Assembly (NCBI GenBank): GCA_028023455.1 | Contig: JAQFVV010000456.1 | Location: 124,001-188,000 of the forward strand | Source of the DNA: Epiperipatus broadwayi | Taxonomy: Eukaryota > Onychophora > Udeonychophora > Euonychophora > Peripatidae | Length of the DNA: 64,000 bases | Direction of reading: 5' to 3' | Shown: one piece after another, positions 1-12,287 of the stretch | How the letters are laid out: the number at the start of each line of letters is the position of its first letter | Position numbering within the stretch: position 1 is the stretch's first letter | Position numbers and translations under genes: made by a program | Notes under the pieces: generated by a model | What the model was told of the DNA's origin: nothing | What the model saw: the letters and a program-made list of their open reading frames with translations, nothing else | The model's database searches: none

Positions 1-3000
1 CATAAGAATACTATCACCTCCTTATTAACTTACTACTACCTCTATAGCATTCTTATGGCTTTTAAATAAAATAAATTATCTTTAATAATAATAAAATAAA
101 TAAATCTTAACTTTTAATTTTTAAAATATAATTAAATAATCTCAGGTTCTTCTAATTATCTTAAAGTAATGATAACTCATGTAAATAAGTATGATATGGG
201 ATTTTATATCAAACCTAAATACACCTAACTTATTCTAATAATAATATACAATACTAATCTTAGAGTATAACTTAATCTTATCTATTTCTGTTATATCATC
301 AATCATTAAATAAATAATCATATGTATATCTTTTATTTTCATATAGCATCTTAATTTTGGAATAGATCAAAATCTTATAATTTAATAATCTGTGGCAATA
401 AATAATATTGTACTCTTATATTATGCATTATAATTACTCTATGACCATTGTAATATGATGTAATAATGTCAATCAATTCTCATAAATGATAATCAGGAAA
501 ATATTGTATTTATTTCTAAAATAATATTAATAAATTCACATTGTGCAAATATTATGTTTCTTCAAATTATCTGCTGTCAAATGCTGTGGTGCAAAATAAT
601 GAACTCGACACACTTTTAAAACAAATTAAACAAATTTATTTACATTAACTTCAACTAAGAATTTATTTACAATATTTACAGTTCAAAATTATGAAAACAA
701 AGAAAATAAAAATAAGAAAATAATAATACAATATGTTTACACTGTTATTAACTCATACTCCTAATAAGTAATTATACATTCTTTAAAATGCTGTATTAAT
801 AACATTGAAGTATGTTTTCAAAACTTAGACTTTAAATAAATATCAGTGAACTTCAATTATTACACAGAAAAATTTATGTAAATAATATTTATGTAGCATA
901 TGTAAACAATTAAACTTTATTAATTAAATTGCTACATCACTTAAGTATTACTGTTATTCATTTCATCATGTACTAGTATGTGTTTACTTTATTATCAGCA
1001 TTACTTTAATAGCATAATATAGAAACTAATGTATCCTTGTAATGTAATAACAAATAATTGATTATAATTTTATATTTCACTTAATGCAATTCATGCTACA
1101 TGTTTTATCAAATATGCATTACATATATGTACTGTTAAAATAATAATATTTAAATTATTCATCAATTTCAAATTCATAAAGCATTATATTAGATAAATTC
1201 TATGATTCTTTTCTATGTGAAATTATTACTTTACTTTATGTGTTATTCTACTCCTTCCTAATAAATTTCTATCTACAAAAACATCCTCTAAAACTTATTT
1301 AAAATTTCCGGAAAAACAATCATCTACTTTAAATAAATACTAATTATTCAAAACTATTTATACTTCATCATCTATATTCAGTAAACCTTCAATTCAAATA
1401 TAAACTTCTACATAAAACTTAACTTAACTTATCCAATAAAATAAAAAAAAAATATAGACTTTGAAATCTCTTCCTAACTTGAAATAAAATAATTACTTGT
1501 ATGAATAATAAATATAATTCTAATACTCCAACATAATAATAATAAAATAAAAATCAAAATTTATTTACGAAAGAATCATATAATTATTTCTAAGCTTCTT
1601 ATGTAATGTTGCATCGTATTTATATCATAAATTCAAATTATGCATATTTAAATAAAACTGTCACTGCCAATATAATGTGTGTGTATTTTTAAAATATTCA
1701 TACATTCATTCAACAATAACATATCATTCGGTTGATCTAAAGAAAACATATTAAATACATTAAAATTATTATTATTATACAATTTTTACCATCAATAATG
1801 ATTTAATGTACAGTCCATCTTCCAATATTCTTCGGAATTACAGCTTCATAAAATAATTCACATTTACACTTACGATCATTCTTTAACATATTACGTTTTA
1901 TATTAATTATAAAATAAACTTATGCAATTAATTATTATATTACTTTAGTTATTATTTTAAGAAATGTACCTATCTTATTTTTAATAGATTAATAATATTT
2001 AACTTTTATATTAGATAAATAAAACAAAATTCATATTACATAATTCCAGCGATGTTTCCTTTTCACCATAAAGTTCTTTAATCCTAGGCACATATTCACT
2101 AGAACACCATTTCCTGTTTCCGGTCCACCACGTGTTTTTTTAAAAGTTTATGAAAAACGAAAATGTTCTTTTTTAAAAATAAAAAATTCCCACAAGAAAA
2201 TAAAATAAAATTAAAATAGTTTATAGGATCCTGGTTTAGTTCTTTTAAAAATATTATTCAAAAGTTATTATTTTAAATTAGTCTATAGTTTATGAAAAAT
2301 TATCATTTAATTATTTTTAAATTAACTTGGACGTCCACGTATTACTTGCACATTTCTTAACAAAATATCCAGGTAAGAATAAGCTTCTTTATCTATAAAT
2401 GACCAGCGTTTAAATTATTTCAATATAATAATTTTATTATATTAAGATTTTTAGCTAATTATATTTTCAATTGATTTGCCTTTAAAATTATCAACATTCA
2501 GTCTTTTAAACATAAAGACTTAACAAGGCAAGTATTTATAAAACCTACTTTCATTTCTAATATCTTTACTTAAGATATATATTTAAATTTATAGCTTGCA
2601 AAAATACTTTCTTTATAAAGAAGTATTTTATTCTTTAAAATATCTATTTTCTAATAGTCAATAGTAATTAGCTTTTAAAATTATATACTGTCCAAAATAC
2701 TACTTTTCTCCATCTCGTAATTTTCCGAACTAATCCAGCGTTTGTCATATTTCTAGGGTAAAGTTTCCGATATATTTTCACTATATATGATGTTCCCATG
2801 ACTATTTGCTTGTAAATTGAGCTTCAATTTAGAGACGATTGATAGGGAAAAAATTAAATTAACACTGCATGACTATCATTTAAAACTTTTATAGATTATT
2901 TATAACGACACTCTTGTAATTTTTTAAAAAAATGATTTTAGAGCGTCTATAAATTTACTTAGCTATTTTTCTAATAGCACAATTAACTTGAAAATTCAAT

Positions 3001-4002
3001 CACGAAGTCCTCTCCTAACAATTGAACTGAGCTTTTATACCGGAAGAAACTTCCCATTTGATTGGTAGATTTAAACAATCAACTTTGCTGGCTTATTTAC
3101 ATATTTACCAACAACACAAAATTAAAAATAAATAATGACTTATTTAATATTTAATATTTATTACATTATTAAATTTCTAAATAATCTTTATCATTTATTT
3201 AAATCTATTAAACATTTTTAAAAAATATACTTATTTACTTGATTTTAATTTTAACTTTTATAAGATTATTTAAAATAAACTAAGTCTTTTTTTATACGTT
3301 ATATTTTTAAAACAATATTTTAAAATCAGATTTAATATTCTACATTGAATATCTTTATTTTTATCTCGTGATAACTCACGTATTATTTATAAATTTTATA
3401 ACATGATTTTTTAAAATAGTTTTGCAACTTTACTAAATAACTTCCAAGCATGTGTGTGTATATCTAACTAACATCTGTTTTTTTTTACAACACAAGAAAC
3501 GCTTGTCATAGTCTAAAAATAAACTAACAATTGCATTTTTTTAAAATAAATATTTTTTAAAATAAATAAGATATTATAATAGATTTTAAAATAATTATCC
3601 AATATTATTAAAATCAAATATTAGTCTTCTATTTAAGTACTTACAATAATTAAAATATTTATATTCTTTTATAATATTATTTTATCAACAATAAACATAT
3701 GCATTTAATTTTACTTGTCTTTTAAACACTTTTAGCTTTAAATACCTATTTATTAAATATATTAATGCAGTATTGATTATGGCTATTTTTCCCAACTATA
3801 TATTATAATCATCATCATTTTAAAATGTCTCTCTCAATATCAGCACAATTTTACATATCAAATACTCATAGATTGCTTTAATTAAACCTTTTGAAATATT
3901 ACCATAAGCAAAATTAACATCACATATTCAAATATATCTTAAATTTAAAATTTTTAATAGATTAGCACAAAAATTAGATGGTGACCCATACAAAAGGGCA
4001 CA
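1..4002 (-). mobile_element. 3' LTR (left copy, cut by window edge) of a giant-LTR Ty3/gypsy-type element
   Basis: This stretch is a direct repeat of 8,334-12,819, aligning nearly base for base from position 1 with only scattered substitutions and small indels. Read on the minus strand, it begins TGTGCCCTTTTGTATGGG at 4,002, directly after a polypurine tract, so it is the 3' LTR of a minus-strand element. By comparison with the right copy, about 274 bases of its far end lie outside the window, giving a full LTR of about 4.3 kb. That is far longer than the few hundred bases usual for animal Ty3/gypsy LTRs. It contains no coding region. A CCAAT/TATA promoter lies at 3,033-3,065, which leaves a short U3 and an exceptionally long R-U5. 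Confidence 0.85.
3033..3065 (-). promoter_or_regulatory. LTR core promoter (CCAAT and TATA boxes)
   Basis: On the minus strand CCAAT (3,061-3,065) is followed 21 bases later by TATAAAA (3,033-3,039). The same pair recurs at equivalent places in the right LTR (11,356-11,388) and in the diverged third LTR (24,181-24,214). Conservation over a diverged copy supports function as the LTR promoter; transcription would run leftward. Confidence 0.55.
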
Positions 4003-4016
4003 TATTCCCCTCCTTC
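4003..4016 (-). promoter_or_regulatory. Polypurine tract (plus-strand primer) of the giant-LTR element
   Basis: The minus strand reads GAAGGAGGGGAATA immediately before the LTR start TGTGCCC. A purine run abutting the 3' LTR is the expected primer for second-strand synthesis in LTR retrotransposons. It fixes both the orientation and the internal/LTR boundary. Confidence 0.75.
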
Positions 4017-5115
4017 GGATAAAATTTTAAATTTAACATCCATCTTCATCTTCTTTAATCCACATTTATCACCTTCATCTTTCTTATCATTAAATATTAT
4101 AACAAATTACTTTAACATAAAATTTTATAAAGCATTGAAACATCATCTTAAATCTCAATTAGAAAACACTTTTAAATAAAACTACAATGATTTCTTTTAC
4201 TTTATAAAATAAGTTTCACTTTTCTTTACTCATCTCTTAATTAGGTTACTTTTATTTCCCTAATATTTCTATAAACATTAAATATTTAAATTCTTTTAAA
4301 TACACCTTTTACATAACTACTGAAAATACATATTCCTATAGTTAATACTATATTTTAAACTACTTTATGTATTTTACTTCCAAATTTATTGCTAGTTTCA
4401 TTAGCAATTTTATAGATCATTGTTTAATAAATCTATATACTTCTCATTTTAAAAGATTAACTTGATCCCTTAAGATTGATCAATTTCATGATCACTACTA
4501 TAATATAAATTAATCTTTCATAAGATCTACTTACATATACTTTAAATATATGAGTCTTTATACTTTATATCTTTATTACTCAACTTTTACTTAAACATAT
4601 TTACTTTAATAGCTAATTCCACATTTTATTTTAGTCATTCTGACCAAAATTTATTTCTCCCAAAATTATTATTTATTAACTCAATAAATAATATCTTATT
4701 ATACATATTTTGTAAACTTCTTCAATTAAATCTTTATCTATTCTGCTAACTCATCATATATAATAAATTATTTCCTTATGTAAAGCACTATATTTAAACA
4801 TTACATTAAAATCTTTGTTCACAATACATTTTCTTAAAATTGTAACTCACACTTCAGATGGAAATGGAATTAAACTCCTTGCATTATAAGTTCCTTTTTC
4901 CCCATCTGGTGTGGTTAACATAAATGCATTCTTCCCTACTTTGAAGGTTGCTAACATAGAAATATCTTATGTTTGTTTTACAAAAAAAAAAAAAAATACT
5001 AATATAATATAATGCCATAATACATTATCAAATACACATCTTCTTTAAGAATTATTTGTCTTAATTATTAAATATCTTCCTCTCTAAATCTAAACTTTAA
5101 TTTTCTCTCTCCTTT
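4017..5115 (-). other. Internal region downstream of gag, mostly non-coding
   Basis: About 1.1 kb between the Gag stop and the polypurine tract. It is very AT-rich and stop-rich in all frames. Apart from the short integrase tail at 4,847-4,957, I find no protease, reverse transcriptase, RNase H or integrase core motif here. An autonomous Ty3/gypsy element would have roughly 3-4 kb of pol at this place. Confidence 0.6.
4847..4957 (-). pseudogene. C-terminal tail of a Ty3/gypsy integrase (remnant of a deleted pol)
   Basis: On the minus strand the frame from 4,957 to the stop at 4,847 encodes 37 codons, including VGKNAFMLTTPDGEKGTYNARSLI's key parts: a VG-x-NAF strand, a PDGE turn, and YNARSLIPF just before the stop. 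This resembles the extreme C-terminus of many gypsy integrases, where a small beta-barrel ends in a YNAR-S/D-LKP(Y/F) type motif. It lies between gag and the 3' LTR, exactly where the end of pol belongs, with nothing of the rest of pol. The natural reading is an internal deletion running from after gag to near the end of integrase. The match rests on a short motif, so confidence is moderate. Confidence 0.5.
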
Positions 5116-6825
5116 CTAATTTAACTTTTTATTACTAGTTTTACTAGCTGGTCTCTTAAGAATTGTGGTCACACCACTAGTAGAAGGCTGATTATGCGAA
5201 TCATCACTTCTATCCCTATTTGTATCATATTTTACAGATTTCTTAAAATATGGAGACATTTTATCTCTGCCTTTGTACTCAAATCTTCTCTTAAAACCTC
5301 CAGAAGATCTCACCCCAGTATTAACACTAATACTTGACAATGGATAATTATTCCGATCCTTATTTACCCTAAACCTATTATCCATCGATAATTCTGCTAC
5401 TTCCAAAGCATCCAGGATTTCAGAGACTTCCTCAATTGTCCCACGGTCAGCAGCGATTAACAATTGTTCCACATTTTTAGGTAGGTTGTGCCTAACTATC
5501 CGGACAATCTGTCCTTCCGATAATGGACAAGCAGTCAACGTCTTCAGACGCACAGCTTGATTCCTGAAAAAGCTGGTGTAGCTGCCTTTGCTAACATGGT
5601 ACTTCTCTTGGGTAATTTGATACCGAATGCAATCCTGTTTGTCGGAGTTCCAAAAGCTCCCAACAATAAAACATTTGAAGTCACCATAAGTCATTGGCTT
5701 CTCAAACAGGGATTGCCACCAATCTTTAGCAACTCCATATAAATGATTGCTACACACGGCCACTTTTTCTTTTTCAGATAAAGAACATATTGAAAACAAT
5801 TCATCCAAATTGTTTAAAAACTCAGAGGGATTTTCCATGTATTCCCCTTTAAATGGTTTCACTTTCATAAACCTTAGGGCCATTGAATTATTTGCACTTC
5901 CCTCATGACTAATCACTTCTCTAGTCGGTCTATTGTCAATTTCCTTCACAATAGTATTTCCTGACTGATTATTATTATCACTACCTTGCTTAACTAATTC
6001 TACATTATTTATTTGTGAAGAATCAATATAATCCATATATGCCTTACTATTTATTTTCCCTTTAAATACCTCTGCTTTTGCATTACTTATACTTTTCATT
6101 TCTATCTGATCATATACTTGCTGAAATTTCCCTTCTAAGTCCATTTGCTCAAGCACTTGCTTTACATATCCTTTTTGTTCTTTTCTAAACTCATCTAAAT
6201 TCTTGTCTAAAATTTCTTTATACTTGTCCTTATTCTGTTCTATCATACCTACGTGATCCTTTATATCCTTTTGAATACGCTTTATATTCTCTCCTACTTT
6301 CGATCTATATTTATTTTCATCAACTCTTTTGACATCTAAACCCTTAAATTTTTCTACTAATTCCTTCTCTATTTCATCTTTTATGTTCCCTTTGTTCTGA
6401 ACTATGGCACTCTTAACATTTTTAATATCTTCATTAATATTACTAACTTGGTTCTTAACTTCACCAATCTCACTATCCACTTTTAATTTATAGTCATCAA
6501 TTTTTAAAGTTAAATTATTATTATTAACTCTACATTGATCAATAGATTCTGCTATTTGATCTTTTAGACTTTTAATTGTGCTTTCTGAAAATTCATGAAG
6601 TTTTCTTTCTAAAAATTCTTGATTTCTATCATCAATTTTTAGTATTTCTAATTTTAAAGACTCAACTACCTCTTCATTTTTATCAAATCTTATATCTATA
6701 TTATCCATTCTATCTTCCATTTTTTTATTAAAACTCATTACAATTGCAAAATTATCCTTTATTTCTGCTTTAATAGAATTACTCTCCTCTTTCATTTCTT
6801 TCATATTTATATTCATATTTTTCAT
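5116..6825 (-). CDS. gag: Gag-like protein of the giant-LTR element
   Basis: An uninterrupted minus-strand frame of about 570 codons. The first ATG in frame is at 6,825; the frame is open a further 11 codons, but those start from a TTG after a stop. Residues ~1-270 are highly charged heptad-like sequence (long coiled coil). Residues ~330-490 carry the retrotransposon Gag core, with a VKPFKGEYMENPSEFL start, VAKDWWQSL in the middle, and a FW-x6-QDCIRYQI helix followed by IVRIVRHNLP. The last ~80 residues are basic and serine-rich, ending at a TAA; no CCHC zinc knuckle is present, so RNA binding would depend on the basic tail. Gag proteins assemble the retrotransposon particle in the cytoplasm. 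No protease or RT follows. Upstream, 6,950-6,978 offers a possible older start (MSQDNYDLL) now separated by stops, so the N-terminus may be truncated. Confidence 0.75.
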   Translation of the reverse strand: MKNMNINMKEMKEESNSIKAEIKDNFAIVMSFNKKMEDRMDNIDIRFDKNEEVVESLKLEILKIDDRNQEFLERKLHEFSESTIKSLKDQIAESIDQCRVNNNNLTLKIDDYKLKVDSEIGEVKNQVSNINEDIKNVKSAIVQNKGNIKDEIEKELVEKFKGLDVKRVDENKYRSKVGENIKRIQKDIKDHVGMIEQNKDKYKEILDKNLDEFRKEQKGYVKQVLEQMDLEGKFQQVYDQIEMKSISNAKAEVFKGKINSKAYMDYIDSSQINNVELVKQGSDNNNQSGNTIVKEIDNRPTREVISHEGSANNSMALRFMKVKPFKGEYMENPSEFLNNLDELFSICSLSEKEKVAVCSNHLYGVAKDWWQSLFEKPMTYGDFKCFIVGSFWNSDKQDCIRYQITQEKYHVSKGSYTSFFRNQAVRLKTLTACPLSEGQIVRIVRHNLPKNVEQLLIAADRGTIEEVSEILDALEVAELSMDNRFRVNKDRNNYPLSSISVNTGVRSSGGFKRRFEYKGRDKMSPYFKKSVKYDTNRDRSDDSHNQPSTSGVTTILKRPASKTSNKKLN

Positions 6826-6982
6826 TTCTTCTTTTAAAGATTTACTCTCCTCTTTCAAATTTTCTTCTCTTTAATATATCTTTTACTTCTCCTCTTTAAT
6901 AGCATCAAATTTCATATTCACTATTTATATTCATATCTTTCATTTCCTTCTTAATAAATCATAATTATCTTGACTCATTATT

Positions 6983-7231
6983 TCAAAATATTTCATCAAC
7001 ATCAGCCATTGAAAAGTTATCTACATCTTTCTTAGTTTTTACTACTTCTTTCTCTTTTGTTTTAAAAATTATCTCTTCTTCCTCCTCTATTTCATTATCC
7101 ATACTTTGAGTATTTTCTAATACTATTTCTGAATTTGCTAATTTCTCTATTTCTTTACTCTCCACACAACTATTATCCTCAACAACAAAATTGGACATTT
7201 CAACTTCTAGATCTTTATCCCAATTACTCAT
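6983..7231 (-). CDS. Small acidic ORF upstream of gag (82 codons)
   Basis: A minus-strand frame with its own ATG at 7,231, between the primer-site region and gag. The product is acidic, with a run of glutamates near residue 50 and a lysine-rich stretch after it; I recognise no domain. It could be a separate leader ORF, a regulatory upstream ORF, or an N-terminal piece of the original Gag cut off by stops at 6,860-6,980. Its acidic, low-complexity make-up resembles the neighbouring coiled-coil Gag N-terminus, which favours the last idea slightly. Coding status is uncertain. Confidence 0.35.
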   Translation of the reverse strand: MSNWDKDLEVEMSNFVVEDNSCVESKEIEKLANSEIVLENTQSMDNEIEEEEEIIFKTKEKEVVKTKKDVDNFSMADVDEIF

Positions 7232-7889
7232 TTTTATATTTTTTAAAATTCAATTCTATTATTATGCAGTTTTTATTATCAATATTTTTCAAAATAATTC
7301 CCTATCAACCTTCCCATCTCCACTCAATTCACTTCTACAATTAATCATAAAATAATATCCTTGAAAACTCTACACTATTTATTATTAAATAACTATAACT
7401 TCCAATAACAAAATTGTGTCACATCATTTATTTTCACACCCATGATCCACAGACAATTTGCACATAATATATAATATTAAGTATTCATCTAAATATTTTA
7501 AGAATTGATATGGTCATATTATAAAATAATTATTTGCCACATTTCCATAATTTACATATTTATTTACTTATTAACTTAAAATCAACATAGTATTTAATTT
7601 TTAAATAATCATATTATAGATACCACATGAAAATATAATAACTTTACTAATAAGATCTTTATTCTATTTTTATAATCAACATCTAATCAATTATAAATAT
7701 TGTTATAAAATACTAATTATTTATGTTTAATAAATATACTAATCACTAACTCCTAAATTATACATTTTAATACATACACTATTTTTATTAAATAATTATA
7801 CCTATCATTTTATTCTCCTAACATATACTATCCCTAAAATTATGTATCCTAATTCTTAATTAAATATCTAAGCCTAAAATGATTAGTCA

Positions 7890-8042
7890 CTAAAATCTTT
7901 CTTTTCCATCTATCGGGCCGATAAAATTGTAACTCTAACATATCAATGGCCCATCACGTTGCCAGCGCCAAAATCCTTCTTTTCCAACCATCGGGTTGAT
8001 AAAATTATAATCCCAACATATCAGGCCCCACGTTGGGCGCCA
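7890..8042 (-). repeat. Tandem duplication of the primer-binding-site unit
   Basis: Two imperfect ~72-78 bp units lie next to each other (7,890-7,967 and 7,968-8,039), with a third unit's start at 8,040. Each has CNAAAATCYTTCTT, then ATCGGG..GATAAAATT, then AACATATCA, then a GGCC...CACGTTG...GCGCCA block. The rightmost block is the intact primer binding site next to the LTR; the left block (7,949-7,970) is a mutated second copy. Confidence 0.7.
8025..8042 (-). promoter_or_regulatory. Primer binding site, tRNA-Lys type
   Basis: The minus strand reads TGGCGCCCAACGTGGGGC, starting 17 bases inside the end of the right LTR. TGGCGCC is complementary to the 3' end of lysine tRNAs and is the usual minus-strand primer site in many gypsy elements and retroviruses. 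It confirms that the right LTR is the 5' LTR and that the element reads leftward. Confidence 0.8.
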
Positions 8043-11000
8043 AAATCCTTCTTACCCTTTGTACCCTTACTTCTCGATGTATAATATAGTTTGAAATACG
8101 ACTAGCTCAATTAAATTATAATGCTTAATTAAAATTTGCATATCTATCTTTAATATACTTTTATATTATCATATTCTAATTAAATTTATTATTAATTATC
8201 AAAATCAATATATTTCTATAGTATGTACTAATTAAATAAGTATTTATTAAAATCATGAGACTGTGAAGTAAAGTTACAAAGCAATAAGTAGATTTACATT
8301 GAGTCAATATCTTCCAAGACATTGTCTCAATGGCATAAGAATACTATCACCTCCTTATTAACTTACTACTACCTCTATAGCATTCTTATGGCTTTTAAAT
8401 AAAATAAACTATCTTTAATAATAATAAAATAAATAAATCTTAACTTTTAATTTTTAAAATATAATTAAATAATCTCAGGTTCTTCTAATTATCTTAAAGT
8501 AATGATAACTCATGTAAATAAGTATGATATGGGATTTTATATCAAACCTAAATACACCTAACTTATTTTAATAATAATAATAATACTAATCTTAGAGTAT
8601 AACCTAATCTTCTCTATTTCTGTTATATCAATAATCATTAAATAAATAATCATATGTATATCTTTTATTTTCATATAGCATCTTAATTTTGGAATAGATC
8701 AAAATCTTATAATTTAATAATCTGTGGCAATAAATAATATTGTACTCTTATATTATGCATTATAATTACTCTATGACCATTGTAATATGATGTAATAATG
8801 TCAATCAATTCTCATAAATGATAATCAGGAAAATATTGTATTTATTTCTAAAATAATATTAATAAATTCACATTGTGCAAATATTATGTTTCTTCAAATT
8901 ATCTGCTGTCAAATGCTGTGGTGCAAAATAATGAACTCGACACACTTTTAAAACAAATTAAACAAATTTATTTACATTAACTTCAACTAAGAATTTATTT
9001 ACAATATTTACAGTTCAAAATTATGAAAACAAAGAAAATAAAAAATAAGAAAATAATAATACAATATGTTTACACTGTTATTAACTCATACTCCTAATAA
9101 GTAATTATACATTCTTTAAAATGCTGTATTAATAACATTAAAGTATGTTTTCAAAACTTAGACTTTAAATAAATATCAGTGAACTTCAATTATTACACAG
9201 AAAAATTTATGTAAATAATCTTTATGTAGCATATGTAAACAATTAAACTTTATTAATTAAATTGCTACATCACTTAAGTATTGCTATTATTCATTTTATA
9301 ATGTACTAGTATGTGTTTACTTTATTATCAGCATTACTTTAATAGCATAATATAGAAACTAATGTATCCTTGTAATGTAATAACAAATAATTGATTATAA
9401 TTTTATATTTCACTTAATGCAATTCATGCTATATGTTTTTATTAAATATGCATTACATATATGTACTGTTAAAATAATAATATTTAAATTATTCATCAAT
9501 TTCAAATTCATAAAGCACTATATTAGATAAATTTTATGATTCTTTTCTGTGTGAAATTATTACTTTAATCCATGTGTTATACTACTCCTTCCTAATAAAT
9601 TTCTATCTACAAAACATCCTTTAAAACTTATTTAAACTTTCCGGAAAAACAATCATCTACTTTACATAAATACTAATTATTCAAAACTATTTATACTTCA
9701 TCATATTCAGTAAACCTTTAATTCAAACATAAACTTCTACATAAAACTTAACTTAACTTATCCAATAAAATAAAATAAAAATATAGACTTTGAAATCTCT
9801 TCCTAACTTGAAATAAAATAATTACTTGTATGAATAATAAATATAATTCTAATACTCCAACATAATAATAATAAAATAAAAATCAAAATTTATTTACGAA
9901 AGAATCATATAATTATTTCTAAGCTTCTTATGTAATGTTGCATCGTATTTATATCATAAATTCAAATTATGCATATTTAAATAAAACTGTCACTGCCAAT
10001 ATAATGTGTGTGTATTTTTAAAATATTCATACATTCATTCAACAATAACATATCATTTGGTTGATCTAAAGAAAAACATATTAAATACATTAAAATTATT
10101 ATTATTATACAATTTTTACCATCAATAATGATTTAATGTACAGTCCATCTTCCAATATTCTTCGGAATTACAGCTTCATAAAATAATTCACATTTACACT
10201 CACAATCATTCTTTAACATATTACGTTTTATATTAATTATAAAATAAACTTATGCAATTAATTATTATATTACTTTAGTTATTATTTTAAGAAAATGTAC
10301 CTATCTTATTTTTAATAGATTAATAATATTTAGATTTTATATTAGATAAATAAAACAAAATTCATATTACATAACTCCAGCGATGTCTCCTTTTCACCAT
10401 AAAGTTCTTTAATCCTAGGCACACATTCACTAGAACACCATTTCCTGTTTCCGGTCCATCACGTGTTTTTTTAAAAGTTTATGAAAAACGAAAATGTTCT
10501 TTTTTAAAAATAAGTTCCCACAAGAAAATAAAATAAAATTAAAATAGTTTATAGGATCCTGGTTTAGTTCTTTTAAAAATATTATTCAAAAGTTATTATT
10601 TTAATTTAGTCTATAGTTTATGAAAAATTATCATTTAATTATTTTTAAATTAACTTGGGCGTCCACGTATTACTTGCACATTTCTTAACAAAATATCCAG
10701 GTAAGAATAAGCTTCTTTATCTATAAACGACCAGCGTTTAAATTATTTCAATATAATAATTTTATTATATTAAGATTTTTAGCTAATTATATTTCAATTG
10801 ACTTGCCTTTAAAATTATCAACATTCAGTCTTTAAAACATAAAGACTTAACAAGGCAAGTATTTATAAAACTACTTTCATTTTTAATATCTTTACTTAAG
10901 ATATATTTTTAAATTTATAGCTTGCAAAAATACTTTCTTCATAAAAAAGTATTTTATTCTTTAAAATATCTATTTTCTAATAGTCAATAGTAATTAGCTT

Positions 11001-11355
11001 TTAAAATTATATACTGTCCAAAATACTACTTTTCTCCATCTCGTAATTTTCCGAACTAATCCAGCGTTTGTCATATTTCTAGAGGTAAAGTTTCCGATAT
11101 ATTTTCACTATATATGATGTTCCCATGACCATTTGCTTGTAAATTGAGCTTCAATTTAGAGACGATTGATAGGAAAATTTAAATTAACACTGCATGTCTA
11201 TTATTTAAAACTTTTATAGATTATTTATAACGACACTCTTGTAATTTTTAAAAAATGATTTTAGAGCGTCTATAAATTTACTTAGCTATTTTTTTAATAG
11301 CACAATTAACTTGAAAATTCAATCACGAAGTCCTCTCCTAACAATTGAACTGAGC

Positions 11356-11388
11356 TTTTATACCGGAAGAAACTTCCCATTTGATTGG
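11356..11388 (-). promoter_or_regulatory. LTR core promoter of the 5' LTR
   Basis: CCAAT (11,384-11,388) and TATAAAA (11,356-11,362) on the minus strand, with TCAGTT shortly downstream. This should drive the genomic transcript, starting near 11,330 and reading leftward through the rest of the LTR into the Gag region. Confidence 0.6.
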
Positions 11389-12287
11389 TAGATTAAACAA
11401 TCAACTTTGCTGGCTTATTTACATATTTACCAACAACACAAAATTAAAAATAAATAATGACTTATTTAATATTTAATATTTATTACATTATTAAATTTCT
11501 AAAATAATCTTTATCATTTATTTAAATCTATTAAACATTTTTTAAAATATTCTTATTTACTTGATTTTAATTTTAACTTTTATAAGATTATTTAAAATAC
11601 ACTAAGTCTTTTTTTTTTTATACGTTATATTTTTAAAACAATATTTTAAAATCAGATTTAATATTCTACATTGATTTATCTTTATTTTTATCTCGTGATA
11701 ACTCACGTATTATTTATAAATTTTACAACATGATTTTTAAAATAGTTTTGCAACTTTATTAGATAACTTCCAAGCATGTTTGTGTATATCTAACTAACAT
11801 CTGTTTTTTTTTATAACACAAGAAACGCTTCTCATCGTCTAAAAATAAACTAACAATTGCATTTTTTAAAATAAATATTTTTTAAATAAATAAGATATTA
11901 TAATAGATTTTAAAATAATTATCCAATATTATTAAAATCAAATATTAATCTTCTATTTAAGTACTTATAATAATTAAAATATTTATATTCTTTTATAACA
12001 TTATTTTATCAACAATAAACATATGCATTTAATTTTACTTGTCTTTTAAATACTTTTAGCTTTAAATACCTATTTATTAAATATATTCATGCAGTATTGA
12101 TTATAGCCATTTTTCCAACTATATATTATAATCATCATCATTTTAAAATGTCTCTCTCAATATCAGCACAATTTTACATATCAAATACTCATAGATTGCT
12201 TTAATTAAACCTTTTGAAATATTACCATAAGCAAAATTAACATCACATATTCAAATATATCTTAAATTTAAAATTTTTAATAGATTA

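Noticed and set aside
5557-5742. Plus-strand frame inside gag
   Set aside because: It is antisense to the well-supported Gag frame and has no domain.
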